From: Candidatus Cloacimonetes bacterium HGW-Cloacimonetes-2
GTDB lineage: Bacteria; Cloacimonadota; Cloacimonadia; Cloacimonadales; Cloacimonadaceae
DNA length: 64,000 nucleotides
Direction of reading: 5' to 3'
Assembly: GCA_002842035.1 (NCBI GenBank)
Contig: PHBP01000001.1
Span: 233,198-297,197 of the forward strand
Shown here: piece by piece, positions 53,101 to 61,382 of the stretch
How positions within the stretch are numbered: the stretch's first letter is position 1
Layout: each line of letters begins with the position of its first letter
The notes under the pieces: generated by a model
Database searches by the model: none
The model's input: only the letters and a program-made list of their open reading frames with translations
What the model was told of the DNA's origin: nothing
Made by a program: the position numbers and the translations under genes

Positions 53101-53160
53101 TACATTATGGTGATGCGTAGTCCCCAAAAAACCGCCACCCGAAAGCTGCTCAAGCTATAG
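50152..53160 (+). CDS. Secreted subtilisin-like serine protease (S8) with C-terminal sorting domain
   Basis: A 1002-residue exported protease. Signal peptide about 1-20; propeptide to about 125; S8 domain with D161 (IAIVDTGTSW), H241 (SGHGTIVSG) and S396 (GTTSYASP). The Ser loop reads GTTSYASP rather than the usual GTSMASP, with one extra Thr, but the triad is intact. Residues about 470-560 form a beta domain, about 580-790 an alpha/beta domain with GGGRLYIEGGD, and about 800-905 a fibronectin-like domain (LPVELSSFTAVLDNQPLLIWTTSSETELMGFNVY, typical of Por-secreted proteins). The last ~85 residues are a YPNPF sorting domain. A terminator follows. Confidence 0.94.
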   Translation: MRYLVFVLFLVSISYLIAIDTGSYLQGRVLVSIKEDFSSRLSVSSGATGIPELDAKLRSLGITTIEKRYNPLIRNRYANQLSRILELGFDPSISPLGIVNALSREPVIDWTEAIYIDQIFAVPNDPRYPTSLNFASMQAEAAWDIHKCEDGTQDVIIAIVDTGTSWMHPDLAPNIWNNLGEDANSNGYTLYFNGSTWVMDTGDINGIDDDGNGKVDDLIGWDFMSNSLGDEANNPSDASGHGTIVSGLAGARTNNSVGVASLSWNPILLPISCSYAGQPSSIFRGYDAIIYAAEQGADVINCSWGGNTYSQAAQIAVNYAYSLGAIIVAAAGNSNNTVPVYPAAYQNVVAVASLANDGTKWSSSSFGGFIDVGAPNQNTESTSGTASYTTISGTTSYASPIGSALTALIRSYHPDWTQEQVINQLKASCDDIDLMNPGKENLLGEGKLNAYRALTDIDPVVDQELHLGLFSVGTPNDTNNNRAIEPSESFSLDLRLRNYAWGVAAGTANFTLSTTNPNVTIVNNSYSRDIPADDWFDLDDAFLVTVSPTAASQYVSFNLSITADQTIASGASLTFQVLIQNGGVFVWEGIAGGRDMSGAFIRSTLQGLGYQVTYGTTFPASFRSFEAVFLSYGNPGSNVVRFATPQMYLAVKEYLLGGGRLYIEGGDAVGFDPGYFLPDIEGGQDANEILWPLLGISSATDGATNSINGLVGESSLPTAGMLFGSSTQTNMSSIDTFEPLRAQSRTAFVESEYGNVAIISAGGYDQRSFVFSYALRELVDGVFPSTRSNLIAQIMAFFEAEDVTLPVELSSFTAVLDNQPLLIWTTSSETELMGFNVYSAPLADLSSATKINPLIIQAAGTSSESHSYSYRDYADYSLEDLYYWLEAVSYDGTSSFHGSIHLSLATDGVPQNPPPQNLVTDFTAAYPNPFSVQIRLDYSTDRKSTIEWTIYNVKGQVVYSSNNERDAGVYRQDLDLDFLPSGLYIMVMRSPQKTATRKLLKL

Positions 53161-53180
53161 CTATCCTGGTCTATAAAGTA

Positions 53181-53215
53181 AGAGAGCGCCCTATATGGAC
53201 GCTCTCTCATTGTTT
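53181..53215. terminator. Terminator between the subtilase and converging hsp20
   Basis: Stem AGAGAGCG / CGCTCTCT (53181-53188 and 53200-53207) followed by CATTGTTTGC; the T tract is modest on both strands. Confidence 0.65.
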
Positions 53216-53217
53216 GC

Positions 53218-53652
53218 TTACTCGATTACAATCTCTTTCTTTGGAGTCGGCTCTTTCTTGGGGATTGTGAGCCGGAGCACTCCATCTTCCATCTTGGCAA
53301 CAATTTTGCTTACTTCTGCATTCTCAGGTAGAAGCAGACTGCGTCTGTAAGCACCGCTATAGCGTTCGCAGCGGTATATAGTGCCCTTCTGCTCCTCATT
53401 CTTCTTCTCGCAAGTAGCTTCGATCAGAAGCTGGTTTTCGTGCACAGAGATCTTTATATCGTCTTTCTTAAAGCCAGGGAGGTTGGCAAGGATTTCAAAT
53501 TCTTTGTCTTGCTCCACGATGTCCATGGCCATAGCACGATAGTTATCATCCGTGCTCTCTTCTTCATAGAAGCGATTGAAGAAATCATCGAACAAGCTGA
53601 GCATATTGCTCATTGGACGGTAGTCTGTCTTACGATAAGGTACGAGTTTCAT
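53218..53652 (-). CDS. Small heat-shock protein (Hsp20 family)
   Basis: ATP-independent holdase chaperone, 144 aa. Alpha-crystallin domain about 42-135, with DIVEQDKEFEILANLPGFKKDDIKISV, the strand LLIEATCEKKNEE, and GVLRLTIPKK near the end. The start at 53652 has GGAGG 7 nt upstream; the longer frame reaches into the promoter. No CIRCE or ROSE-type element was seen. Confidence 0.95.
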   Translation of the reverse strand: MKLVPYRKTDYRPMSNMLSLFDDFFNRFYEEESTDDNYRAMAMDIVEQDKEFEILANLPGFKKDDIKISVHENQLLIEATCEKKNEEQKGTIYRCERYSGAYRRSLLLPENAEVSKIVAKMEDGVLRLTIPKKEPTPKKEIVIE

Positions 53653-53686
53653 TTTGAACCTCCTAGAATTCTTAGTATCTACCCAT

Positions 53687-53714
53687 ATTATAATGCTAGC
53701 CTCAAGAAAAGCAA
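53687..53714 (-). promoter_or_regulatory. Promoter of hsp20 overlapping the upstream terminator tail
   Basis: On the minus strand, TTGCTT (53714-53709) and a perfect TATAAT (53692-53687) are spaced 16 nt apart. The -35 lies within the T tract of the terminator of the preceding gene. Confidence 0.6.
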
Positions 53715-53750
53715 ACAAAAAATTAGCAGTCGCTTATCGCGACTGCTAAT
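53709..53750 (-). terminator. Intrinsic terminator of the M6 metalloprotease gene
   Basis: Twelve-pair perfect stem (53722-53733 with 53739-53750) and 5-nt loop, followed on the minus strand by TTTTTTGTTTGC. Confidence 0.93.
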
Positions 53751-53772
53751 ATGCTTGATTGTTGAGGTATAT

Positions 53773-56475
53773 CTATTTGATCATTATCATCTTACGTGTC
53801 TCAGTATAGCCAACGGTCTCCATCCTGTAAAGATACAAACCGGTGCCGACTGCGCTACCCATATCATCCGTACCATCCCAGACCAAGGTGATCAGGTTGT
53901 TATGAGGCACGCCGCTAAAGAGCCTGCGTACCAGCTGTCCTCTTTGATTGTAGATGCTGACATCCACCAGGCCGGCAGGATCTTTGACAGTAAAGCTGAT
54001 AGTCGTAGTGGGATTGAAGGGATTGGGGTAATTCTGAGCCAGTGAGTTGATCGCCGGACTCGTGACCTCATCGTCGTTGTCCACAGCTGTACCTGTCGTA
54101 AACCTGCGATTCCCGCTGTAATTACTGAATCCTGCAGGATTTACCGATCTTACTCTCCAATAGTAGCTCGTATTGGGACTCAAGAGATCGCAAACCACAC
54201 TGGTGCCTGAAACTGCTGTGTTCTCATAAGCCATAGTTCCAAAGTAGGGACTGGCGGAAACCTGCACGTGATACTCATCTGCCAGATATGCTGAGTTCCA
54301 GCGCAAAGTAACATTGAGAGGCACATTTGTAGTGTTATTCACCGGGGACACCTGCGTCGGCACCGCCGGAAGTTCGGAGACATTACCCGTCGTAAAAGCC
54401 TGATCCGGGCAGAAAGGACCCTCGCCCTGCTCGCCCTCGGCAGCTACGCGCCACCAATACTGCGTATATGGTTGCAGACCGCTAACCTGATAGCTATTGG
54501 TGGGATGTCCCAAAAGATTCACCACATTACTTACAAATCCAGGATCAGTCGAAAGCTGCACATTGTATCCTACTGCACCGATCACTTCAGTCCAGCTTAA
54601 AAGGGGATTGGTGGGAGATCCCATATCGCCGCCCATGGGTGACAACGGCTCCGGCACGCCTAACTGGCTGATAATGCGGAAGGCATAGTAGTTGCTATCG
54701 TGATGTCCTGATGTCAGATGAGTAATCTTGACATGACAAGTGGCGCTATCGACCAGAGGCACACCCTGCCAGACGTAGCTTCCGGTATTTAGGGTAGATG
54801 CAACGATAGTGCTCCAGTTCGCTCCGCCATCCGTGCTGTACTCCAGCTTGACGCTTCCGGTGGAGTTCTTTGCTTTCCAGGTGATGGTCTTGTTTGTGCC
54901 GTAAAACCAAGTCTCTCCTCCGTGAGGATAGGTAAGCTGCAGATCCGATATCTTGATCTTGAAGGTGATTGTATCGTTTGTAAAACCAATATCATAGAGA
55001 TTCAGGCCACCCGCGCCATTATTGCCAAGGAAGCCATTGGGAACGGTTACCTCTGAGATCTCAGTGCGGTTTGCATTGGCTGAATATGCCGCCATCGAGA
55101 TCGTTCCATTGGTGGTGGTATTGGTGCCATAAGGCCTATAAAGATAGAGTTCATCCGGAGGGCCGCTGGCATTACCCTCTTCCCGGGCATCCAGCCTGTA
55201 AACTAGAAGTCCATATCCCGGCAAGTTATTGTCGTAAAAAGCACCGGGTTTACGATATTCCAGTATATAGCTCTCATTACTGCGCCAGGATGGTACGCGA
55301 TAGATATTGTTAGTAGAGCTTGATGCCACCGGAGAAAGTGAATACTCTCCACTCTGTGTAATCATCGGAGGAGCAGTGAGCCACTGACCATAACGGTACT
55401 TCATCCAGGCGCTCATATGCTGAGGCGGATTGGCATTGGATGCCATCAAATCCCAGCCACCTATAGGATTGATTGTATTATCATAATATCTATATAGATC
55501 AGGAGCTCCCAAAGAGTGGAACATCTCGTGCGAGAGCACGCTGGCACCGCTGGAATTCAGAGAATTCTCAAGCTGGAAATTGAAATCCCAGACCAACGCT
55601 CCATTTATATATGCATCAGCCCCATACAGCACCCAGCGATGAGGCCAGAGTAGCTCCGCCCAGCCGTCCGGCGAACCCTGTACGATAAAGCAAACATTGT
55701 CGATATAACCATCGCTATCGCCATCCAAGACAAGGCTTTCCGGGATACTGGGAGCTATCCCAGCGATACAATTTGCCAGTAGTGTAAACTCACGGTAGGC
55801 ACGTTCATCGTCATCATCCGGATCATAACCTATCGGATTTGAACCGGAGATCGGGCTGTAATAACCGCGCGGATTGGTGTCCGTCCATGATACTACTGCC
55901 GTTCCATTGGGAGCAGGATAAAAGAAGCTATCAACGTTAAGCTGTTGATATGAGGCAGCTTGGAAGTAGTTCTTCATTGAGTTCGCACCCGGATTAGCAT
56001 TATTGAACATATTGTCATAATTCGTAATCGGCTGTGTGAATTCCGGTGAATCAGCGAATTTAATGAAGACCACAAGGTTGTTGAATTGGCCTGTATGCGG
56101 ACTTCGTCCATTGGAATAATCACGCATAGTTCCATTGTATCTATCGTATTTACGCCTAATTGCATCCTGACTGATCATCAAGCCGGGTGCCAGGGATCTT
56201 TGGGAAGGCAGATCTCTTCCTACGACCAATGACCCTGCAACCAGATTGTCACCCCGGCTTTCCGCATACACATAAAATCCCTGGTCATTTTTGACAATCG
56301 TATAGTTCTCAGCATCGTGCAGCCAGTTATGAAACTCATCTCCCGATGCATATATGTCGATAACGCTTCCATCCGGCTGCGTAAATTGCAGGGGCAGAAA
56401 GCTGTGTGGAGCGGCAAAGGCGAGTGCCCAAAGGCTGCACAATACCGCCAGAATTGAGAGCTTATAAAGCCTCAT
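53773..56475 (-). CDS. Secreted M6-family metalloprotease (immune inhibitor A-like) with Fn3 domains and sorting domain
   Basis: A 900-residue exported protease. Signal peptide about 1-21; a propeptide-like region to about 110; M6 catalytic domain with the intact zinc motif HEMFH (H316, E317, H320) followed by SLGAPDLYRYYD and GGWDLMASN. Residues about 500-590 carry a Por-secreted Ig-like domain (YPHGGETWFYGTNKTITWKA), two fibronectin-III domains follow (about 600-790), and the last ~85 residues are an NYPNPFNPTTTISF sorting domain of the FlgD-Ig type. Unlike the M6-like protein at 9.7 kb, its active site is complete. It overlaps the HesB-like gene upstream by 14 nt. Confidence 0.94.
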   Translation of the reverse strand: MRLYKLSILAVLCSLWALAFAAPHSFLPLQFTQPDGSVIDIYASGDEFHNWLHDAENYTIVKNDQGFYVYAESRGDNLVAGSLVVGRDLPSQRSLAPGLMISQDAIRRKYDRYNGTMRDYSNGRSPHTGQFNNLVVFIKFADSPEFTQPITNYDNMFNNANPGANSMKNYFQAASYQQLNVDSFFYPAPNGTAVVSWTDTNPRGYYSPISGSNPIGYDPDDDDERAYREFTLLANCIAGIAPSIPESLVLDGDSDGYIDNVCFIVQGSPDGWAELLWPHRWVLYGADAYINGALVWDFNFQLENSLNSSGASVLSHEMFHSLGAPDLYRYYDNTINPIGGWDLMASNANPPQHMSAWMKYRYGQWLTAPPMITQSGEYSLSPVASSSTNNIYRVPSWRSNESYILEYRKPGAFYDNNLPGYGLLVYRLDAREEGNASGPPDELYLYRPYGTNTTTNGTISMAAYSANANRTEISEVTVPNGFLGNNGAGGLNLYDIGFTNDTITFKIKISDLQLTYPHGGETWFYGTNKTITWKAKNSTGSVKLEYSTDGGANWSTIVASTLNTGSYVWQGVPLVDSATCHVKITHLTSGHHDSNYYAFRIISQLGVPEPLSPMGGDMGSPTNPLLSWTEVIGAVGYNVQLSTDPGFVSNVVNLLGHPTNSYQVSGLQPYTQYWWRVAAEGEQGEGPFCPDQAFTTGNVSELPAVPTQVSPVNNTTNVPLNVTLRWNSAYLADEYHVQVSASPYFGTMAYENTAVSGTSVVCDLLSPNTSYYWRVRSVNPAGFSNYSGNRRFTTGTAVDNDDEVTSPAINSLAQNYPNPFNPTTTISFTVKDPAGLVDVSIYNQRGQLVRRLFSGVPHNNLITLVWDGTDDMGSAVGTGLYLYRMETVGYTETRKMIMIK

Positions 56476-56803
56476 GAATTACCTCTTTATTACATTTATG
56501 ATCACAATCACAGGTTTTGGAATCCCGATCTGGTTTGATCAGGAGCCGGGGTGCAAAGAAAAACTGCTCCGTGGAAAAGCTAAAACCACCGTATTCTTCG
56601 ATCAGACCGGGCGAAAGCAAGATATCCAGATCCCGGTATCTGATATGTAGATCCCCCTCTGCCTCTTTGTCGTAACAAAGGGCAAAACGGGCTCCGCTGC
56701 AAGATTTTGCCAGCAACACAAGCCGTGGCTGGCGATTTTGCGATCTATACAAGTCCGCTTTACGGCATACCAGCCTGTAGGCGGATTCGCTGAATACGAG
56801 CAT
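56462..56803 (-). CDS. Degenerate HesB/IscA-like protein
   Basis: A 113-residue protein that fits the A-type iron-sulfur carrier pattern: an N-terminal helix (FSESAYRLVCRKADL), a strand then SCSGARFAL where IscA has a CSG motif, DILLSPGLIEEYGG, and a C-terminal TCDCDHKC corresponding to the CxC of IscA. All three candidate cluster cysteines are present, but the rest is divergent. It overlaps the secreted M6 protease gene by 14 nt although the functions seem unrelated. No other Fe-S assembly genes are nearby. The family call is moderately sure. Confidence 0.65.
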   Translation of the reverse strand: MLVFSESAYRLVCRKADLYRSQNRQPRLVLLAKSCSGARFALCYDKEAEGDLHIRYRDLDILLSPGLIEEYGGFSFSTEQFFFAPRLLIKPDRDSKTCDCDHKCNKEVIHEAL

Positions 56804-57014
56804 TTTTTATCTTCTCCTTACTATTATTATGTATCAATTTGTGTTCCATTACAAGTTTTTTCTTTGTAGGATTATGCAGTTAACCGGATCTAGCTACAGA
56901 AATGCTACCGCGACTTGGGCAGGAGTCTTTCTTCATAAAGTATTTATTGTCTCTGATGAGATTGGCTCCATTTTGTATGGTCATCCCACTCCATACTTGC
57001 AAATGATCAACTGG

Positions 57015-57089
57015 ATATCAAAAGCAAATCAAGTCGAAATCAAGTCGAACGCGGTTCGACTTGAATTGCTCTTGATTTCGACTTGATCT
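57015..57089. repeat. 75-bp palindrome (family I, copy 4; most diverged)
   Basis: Arms 57015-57050 and 57054-57089 around loop GCG; 27 of 36 positions pair. Left units: ATCAAAAGCAA, ATCAAGTCGAA, ATCAAGTCGAA. The right flank CGGGAAGACATACAA resembles copy 1. Location: between divergent HesB-like and YfhO-family genes. Confidence 0.9.
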
Positions 57090-57166
57090 CGGGAAGACAT
57101 ACAAGGGATAATGGGGCTACCGGTGAGGGGAAAGCAACGCGTCATAGGGATTATCAGTGGGCAAAT

Positions 57167-57211
57167 TGGACATTATGGGCAATATGGACTGGAATGACCG
57201 AATGGACTTTT
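57167..57211 (+). repeat. Five-unit 9-nt TGGAC array (family III, copy 2)
   Basis: TGGACATTA, TGGGCAATA, TGGACTGGA, ATGACCGAA, TGGACTTTT: five units with a strict 9-nt step. Related to the left half of the array at 43.2 kb; no complementary half is present here. Confidence 0.7.
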
Positions 57212-57270
57212 TTCTTGACCAATCCCGATGATGTGGGAGTATGGCAAAAAAATGATTTTTAGAGGAAAAG

Positions 57271-59805
57271 ATGTCCAAAGCAAAGATAAATCCTCCCAAG
57301 AAACCAGTGATGACAAAGCAGGCAAGCCCCTACGGCACAATGTCTAACGGCCTGCCGGTAATTCCTCCTGCTTACACCCCCTGGATACTTGCGGCACTGT
57401 TAGTAGTTGCCGTGAGTCTGATCTATTTCCCGGTGGCGTTCCAGCACAAAGCTCCGATAGCATCGGATATTACGCAGTGGCAGGGTGCAGCTAAAGCGAT
57501 CATCGATTACAACAAAGAGAATAGCGATAATGCCCTGTGGACGCCATATATGTTCAGCGGAATGCCCAGCTATATGATCTCTTTTCCAAATCGTTATCCC
57601 TTCCTGGAGAGCATCACCAAGATTACGGATTTTGTGATAAACTGGCGTATCTTCCTCCTGATCATAGGTGGATTGGGTATCTTTGTGCTACTCAGGCACC
57701 TGAAAATGGATCCCTGGATCGCTTTTATGGGTGCTATTGCCTTCATCTTCAGTTGCCATTGGGTAGGGTTGATCGAGGTGGGACACAATACCAAGTTTAG
57801 AGCTATAATGTATATCCCCTGGGTGATCTGGACAATGTTTAGGCTGCGTGACAAGCGCGATGTCCTTAGCCTTGGCTTGATGGCGACTTTCCTGATCACA
57901 CAGCTCAGGGAAAACCATCCGCAGATAAGTTACTACCTCTATCTGTTTATCGGTATGTACTGGATTTTCAATCTGATTGAGAGCCTCAAAGCCAAAGAGG
58001 GCAAGCGCTTTGGTCTCTTTACCATTCTCTTGATCGCTGCCTTTGGGCTTACTGTGTTGGCGGTGATGAATCCGTATATGAGTACGATGGAGTACAGCCA
58101 TTATACAATGCGGGGCGGAGAAGCCGGCTTGGAGAAGTCCTATGCACAAAACTGGAGCTTCCATCCTCTCGAAATCCTTGGCTTTGTGATTCCGGATTTC
58201 TTTGGCGGCATCAATGAGAACTATTGGGGCTATATGCCCTTTACCCAGATTTATAACTACTTTGGGCTGGTCGTGCTGGCTTTGGGATTTCTGGCTCTGG
58301 CAGGCAAGCACAAGCGTATGGCAATCTTCCTCTGGATAGCCTCTGCGATCTTTACGGTTATGTCCTTTGGAGAATTCGCGCCCTTTATCAGCGATCTTCT
58401 TTTGAAGTACTTACCATATTTTAATAAATTCAGAGTGCCTTCGATGATCCTGACGATGACCCAGATAATCGGAGTAATCCTGGCAGCTCTGGGTGCGGAT
58501 ACCATCGTTAGCTATGCGGAAGAGAAAGACAATAAACGCTTTACGAGCCTATTGTATCGAGTATTCTGGATCTGTGGAATCGTCTTTGTTGCCTGGTTGG
58601 TGCTGGCAAAGCCAATGTTTAAGGGACTGCCTTTTGTAAATGCAGGTACGCTGGAGCAGCTCAAGCAACAAGGTCTTACAGAACTGCCCAATGAATACAA
58701 AATGCAAAGGCTGGATTTGCTCTACAAGAGCGGGATCATCAGTTTGTTGCTTTTGACAATCAGTATGGGGCTGGCTTATCTGCATATGATCAAGAAGCTC
58801 AAGAAGACTGCTCTACTGGTATTTTTGACCGGCATTATCTTCATCGATCTGTGGATTTATACTGGGAAGCATCTGCGCAATTTGGAAAGCCGGGACGGTC
58901 ACGACAGACGTTTTGAAATGACCAATTACGACGATTTCCTGCTACAGGACAAAACAAATTATCGCATCTTCCCCTTTAATACGACCAGGATACGCCCTGC
59001 CGGTGAATGGGCATACTTCCATCAGACTATAGATGGCTATTCCGCTGCCAAGCTGAAGCGCTATGATGATATACTCAAATTGATCTATGGAGATCCCAAA
59101 ACTGGCAGATCCGGTGAGTTCTACCGCTATCTTACGGGCATCTTTGATGAAGGCGGGATCGAGAAAAGTATGCCAATCCTGGATATGCTCTCCACCAAAT
59201 ACATCATTCTGCCGGATTCACTGCCGATGGCACAGTACTTCCAAAGGATCAATCCGGTCTTTGCCGGTGAGCAGAATATGCACATTTACAAGAACAACTT
59301 TGCTCTGCCCAGAGCCTGGTTTGTGAAAGAGCAAAGGCTGTTAGCAAATGCGGATTCGGTCTATGCAGCGCTATCCAGGGGCAACTTTGATCCTGCCCGG
59401 ACAGCACTGCTCGAAAGCAAGGATGCAATAGTAGCCGGGGCGGACAGCCTTGCCAATGGCAGCGTGGCGCAGACAGCCTGGGGAATGCAGAGCTCGAGCT
59501 ATCAGCTTCGAGCAAATGGCGTTGGCTTCCTGGTACTCTCGGAAGTCTATTATCCGGCAGGCTGGAAGGCTCTGCTGGATGGCAAAGAAATCACAATCTA
59601 TCCGGTGAATTACATTCTTAGGGGCGTCAAGATCCCAGCCGGAGAACATAATTTGGAAATGGTCTTTGCGCCTGAATCGTATAAAAAAAGTCTGGTTGCC
59701 AGCCTGGCAGGCATCCTGATTACAATATTGATCGTATCGGGTGGATTCGCGATGGTAAAACTGAAGAAAACGGCTCCTGAAGCCCTGCCCGAAGATAATA
59801 AGTAA
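57271..59805 (+). CDS. YfhO-family multi-pass membrane protein
   Basis: An 844-residue inner-membrane protein with about a dozen transmembrane helices. It matches the YfhO family in the conserved N-terminal region: AFQHKAPIASDITQWQGAAKAI, WTPYMFSGMPSYM, then the periplasmic C-terminal section with SEVYYPAGWKALLDGKEI and PAGEHNLEMVF. YfhO proteins resemble GT-C type glycosyltransferases and are implicated in modifying cell-wall polymers with sugars. It has no co-transcribed neighbour. Confidence 0.9.
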   Translation: MSKAKINPPKKPVMTKQASPYGTMSNGLPVIPPAYTPWILAALLVVAVSLIYFPVAFQHKAPIASDITQWQGAAKAIIDYNKENSDNALWTPYMFSGMPSYMISFPNRYPFLESITKITDFVINWRIFLLIIGGLGIFVLLRHLKMDPWIAFMGAIAFIFSCHWVGLIEVGHNTKFRAIMYIPWVIWTMFRLRDKRDVLSLGLMATFLITQLRENHPQISYYLYLFIGMYWIFNLIESLKAKEGKRFGLFTILLIAAFGLTVLAVMNPYMSTMEYSHYTMRGGEAGLEKSYAQNWSFHPLEILGFVIPDFFGGINENYWGYMPFTQIYNYFGLVVLALGFLALAGKHKRMAIFLWIASAIFTVMSFGEFAPFISDLLLKYLPYFNKFRVPSMILTMTQIIGVILAALGADTIVSYAEEKDNKRFTSLLYRVFWICGIVFVAWLVLAKPMFKGLPFVNAGTLEQLKQQGLTELPNEYKMQRLDLLYKSGIISLLLLTISMGLAYLHMIKKLKKTALLVFLTGIIFIDLWIYTGKHLRNLESRDGHDRRFEMTNYDDFLLQDKTNYRIFPFNTTRIRPAGEWAYFHQTIDGYSAAKLKRYDDILKLIYGDPKTGRSGEFYRYLTGIFDEGGIEKSMPILDMLSTKYIILPDSLPMAQYFQRINPVFAGEQNMHIYKNNFALPRAWFVKEQRLLANADSVYAALSRGNFDPARTALLESKDAIVAGADSLANGSVAQTAWGMQSSSYQLRANGVGFLVLSEVYYPAGWKALLDGKEITIYPVNYILRGVKIPAGEHNLEMVFAPESYKKSLVASLAGILITILIVSGGFAMVKLKKTAPEALPEDNK

Positions 59806-59813
59806 AATAATGA

Positions 59814-59842
59814 TTGACATCCTGAGGCTCGCAGATTAGATA
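59814..59842 (+). promoter_or_regulatory. Strong promoter of the cNMP-domain kinase gene
   Basis: TTGACA (59814-59819), 17-nt spacer, TAGATA (59837-59842), 32 nt before the ATG. Confidence 0.7.
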
Positions 59843-59874
59843 TAAAAAGAAGACGAGTCTGTATCGAGGAAATT

Positions 59875-60990
59875 ATGAATGAAGTCGCCAATGCCGAACA
59901 CGTTGGTCTTTTCTATGGCCTGAGTGAAGCCGAAGTAGATAAATATACCAAAGATTTGATCCGTATCAAGATCCCCAAGGGAGAGCCGATCATCCTGGAG
60001 CATACTCACGGTGATAGTCTCTTCTATATATGCAAAGGTAAAGTGGAGATCAACAAGGGTCTTTCCAGCCCGGAAACGCCTTTTGCGCAGCTCTCGATTC
60101 TGGAGCCGGGGGATAGTTTTGGAGAGATGTCGATCATCAATGATGCCCCACGTTCCGCATCTGTTGTTGCGCTCGAGGATGTAGAGCTTTTGGTGATCCC
60201 GCGGGAAGTATTTTTGGATATATCCTTTGATTATCCGATGGTGATGTTCAATCTGATCCGCACGATCAGCGGAAGATTGCGCAGTACAAATGACAAGTTT
60301 GTGGATCTGATGAATCAGATGATCAGCAAAAACCGGCTCGAAGCTATTGGAATGGCAGCCAGTAAGATCATCCACGATCTCAAGACTCCCCTTACTGTGA
60401 TTGTTCTGACTGCTCAGCTCTTGGAAAACATCTATCCCAATAGCTCGGAATTTACCGATAGTATCATCAAGCAGACCAAGATTGTGGATCAATTGGTGCG
60501 AGAAATCCTGGATTTTGCCAAGGGCAACGAAGGCGAGCCTTTGATCCAAAAGATAGATTTGGACGAGTTTTTCAAGGACATCAAGAGCACTTATGGCACC
60601 TCTATGCAGGGGCGCAATATAGATTTCGTCATCGAAAACAATGTCCGTGATTACGTACATTTTGATGAGACCAAGATCAAACGTGTAATCCTCAATTTGC
60701 TGAAGAACAGCACCGAGGCAATGGGAGACAGCGGAGAGATCAAGATCACGACAAATTTTAGCAGCAACTGGTTGCAAATCAGCCTGATCGATAATGGCCC
60801 CGGCATCTCAGATAAGATCAAAGACAATCTCTTTAAGCCCTTTGTTTCAGATGGTAAACCCAATGGAACAGGATTGGGACTTGCGATCTGTAAGAAGCTG
60901 GTGCAAGAGCATAAAGGCAGGCTGGAATACATACCCGTAAAGCCTCATGGCAGCCGTTTTGACATTCGCATCCCGCAGATAGCCAAATAA
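59875..60990 (+). CDS. Soluble sensor histidine kinase with N-terminal cyclic-nucleotide-binding domain
   Basis: A 371-residue cytoplasmic protein without transmembrane helices. Residues about 10-130 form a Crp-like cNMP-binding domain (GDSLFYICKGKVEINKG, LSILEPGDSFGEMSIINDAPRSASV with the PRSA-type phosphate cassette). Next comes a dimerisation helix with phospho-acceptor H167 (IHDLKTPLT), then the ATPase domain with N-box NLLKNSTEAM, G1 DNGPGIS and G2 NGTGLGLAI. It probably senses a cyclic nucleotide and signals to a separate response regulator; none is adjacent. Confidence 0.92.
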   Translation: MNEVANAEHVGLFYGLSEAEVDKYTKDLIRIKIPKGEPIILEHTHGDSLFYICKGKVEINKGLSSPETPFAQLSILEPGDSFGEMSIINDAPRSASVVALEDVELLVIPREVFLDISFDYPMVMFNLIRTISGRLRSTNDKFVDLMNQMISKNRLEAIGMAASKIIHDLKTPLTVIVLTAQLLENIYPNSSEFTDSIIKQTKIVDQLVREILDFAKGNEGEPLIQKIDLDEFFKDIKSTYGTSMQGRNIDFVIENNVRDYVHFDETKIKRVILNLLKNSTEAMGDSGEIKITTNFSSNWLQISLIDNGPGISDKIKDNLFKPFVSDGKPNGTGLGLAICKKLVQEHKGRLEYIPVKPHGSRFDIRIPQIAK

Positions 60991-61055
60991 TTCCTTGTCA
61001 AAAAAGCGCCCTTGGATTTTATGGTACAACTTATAGAATTTATGGACGGTGAAAG

Positions 61056-61250
61056 ATGTCAAGAATATGCGATATATGCGGAAAGTCAGCCCAAGTAGGC
61101 AACAACCGAAGCCACGCTCTTAATGCTACAAAGCGTCGCTTTTACCCCAATTTGCACGAGATTCGCGCCCTGATCGGCGGCAAGGTGCAAAAGGTAAAGC
61201 TCTGCAGCGGTTGCCTCAAGGCAAACAAAGTTCGCAAAGCCATCGGTTAA
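61056..61250 (+). CDS. rpmB: Ribosomal protein L28
   Basis: A 64-residue large-subunit protein with the family start [29 protein letters not shown] (first residues diagnostic) and a second Cys pair CSGC near residue 53, so this is the zinc-binding form. A weak promoter (TTGTCA at 60995 with TATGG-type -10) precedes it. It is alone, not next to rpmG. Confidence 0.95.
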   Translation: MSRICDICGKSAQVGNNRSHALNATKRRFYPNLHEIRALIGGKVQKVKLCSGCLKANKVRKAIG

Positions 61251-61287
61251 TAATTACTAGGCGGTCTTTAGCGACTGATTTTTAAAC

Positions 61288-61356
61288 GAGCATAGTTCAG
61301 ATAGGACTGATGCTCTTGGTTTTCGGGAATAGTGCTTAGCTCTGTTCCCGTTTTTT
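61288..61356 (+). terminator. Two hairpins and T run after rpmB
   Basis: First hairpin GAGCAT / ATGCTC (61288-61293 and 61310-61315). The second, CGGGAA / TTCCCG (61324-61329 and 61345-61350), is followed by TTTTTT, a clear intrinsic terminator. The pair sits between rpmB and the MoxR gene and could also act as a leader structure. Confidence 0.8.
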
Positions 61357-61382
61357 GCGTATAAGCTAATTAAGGTGGAGTC

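Larger units (their letters stand above)
56804..57270. other. 467-bp divergent intergenic region before the YfhO-family gene
   Basis: No credible gene. Contains palindrome family I copy 4 (57015-57089), a five-unit 9-nt array (57167-57211), and a possible promoter TTGACC with TATGGC near the right end. Confidence 0.6.

Noticed and set aside
50152-53160. Inactive subtilase, by analogy with the other altered proteases
   Set aside because: Asp, His and Ser of the triad are all present in correct motif context.
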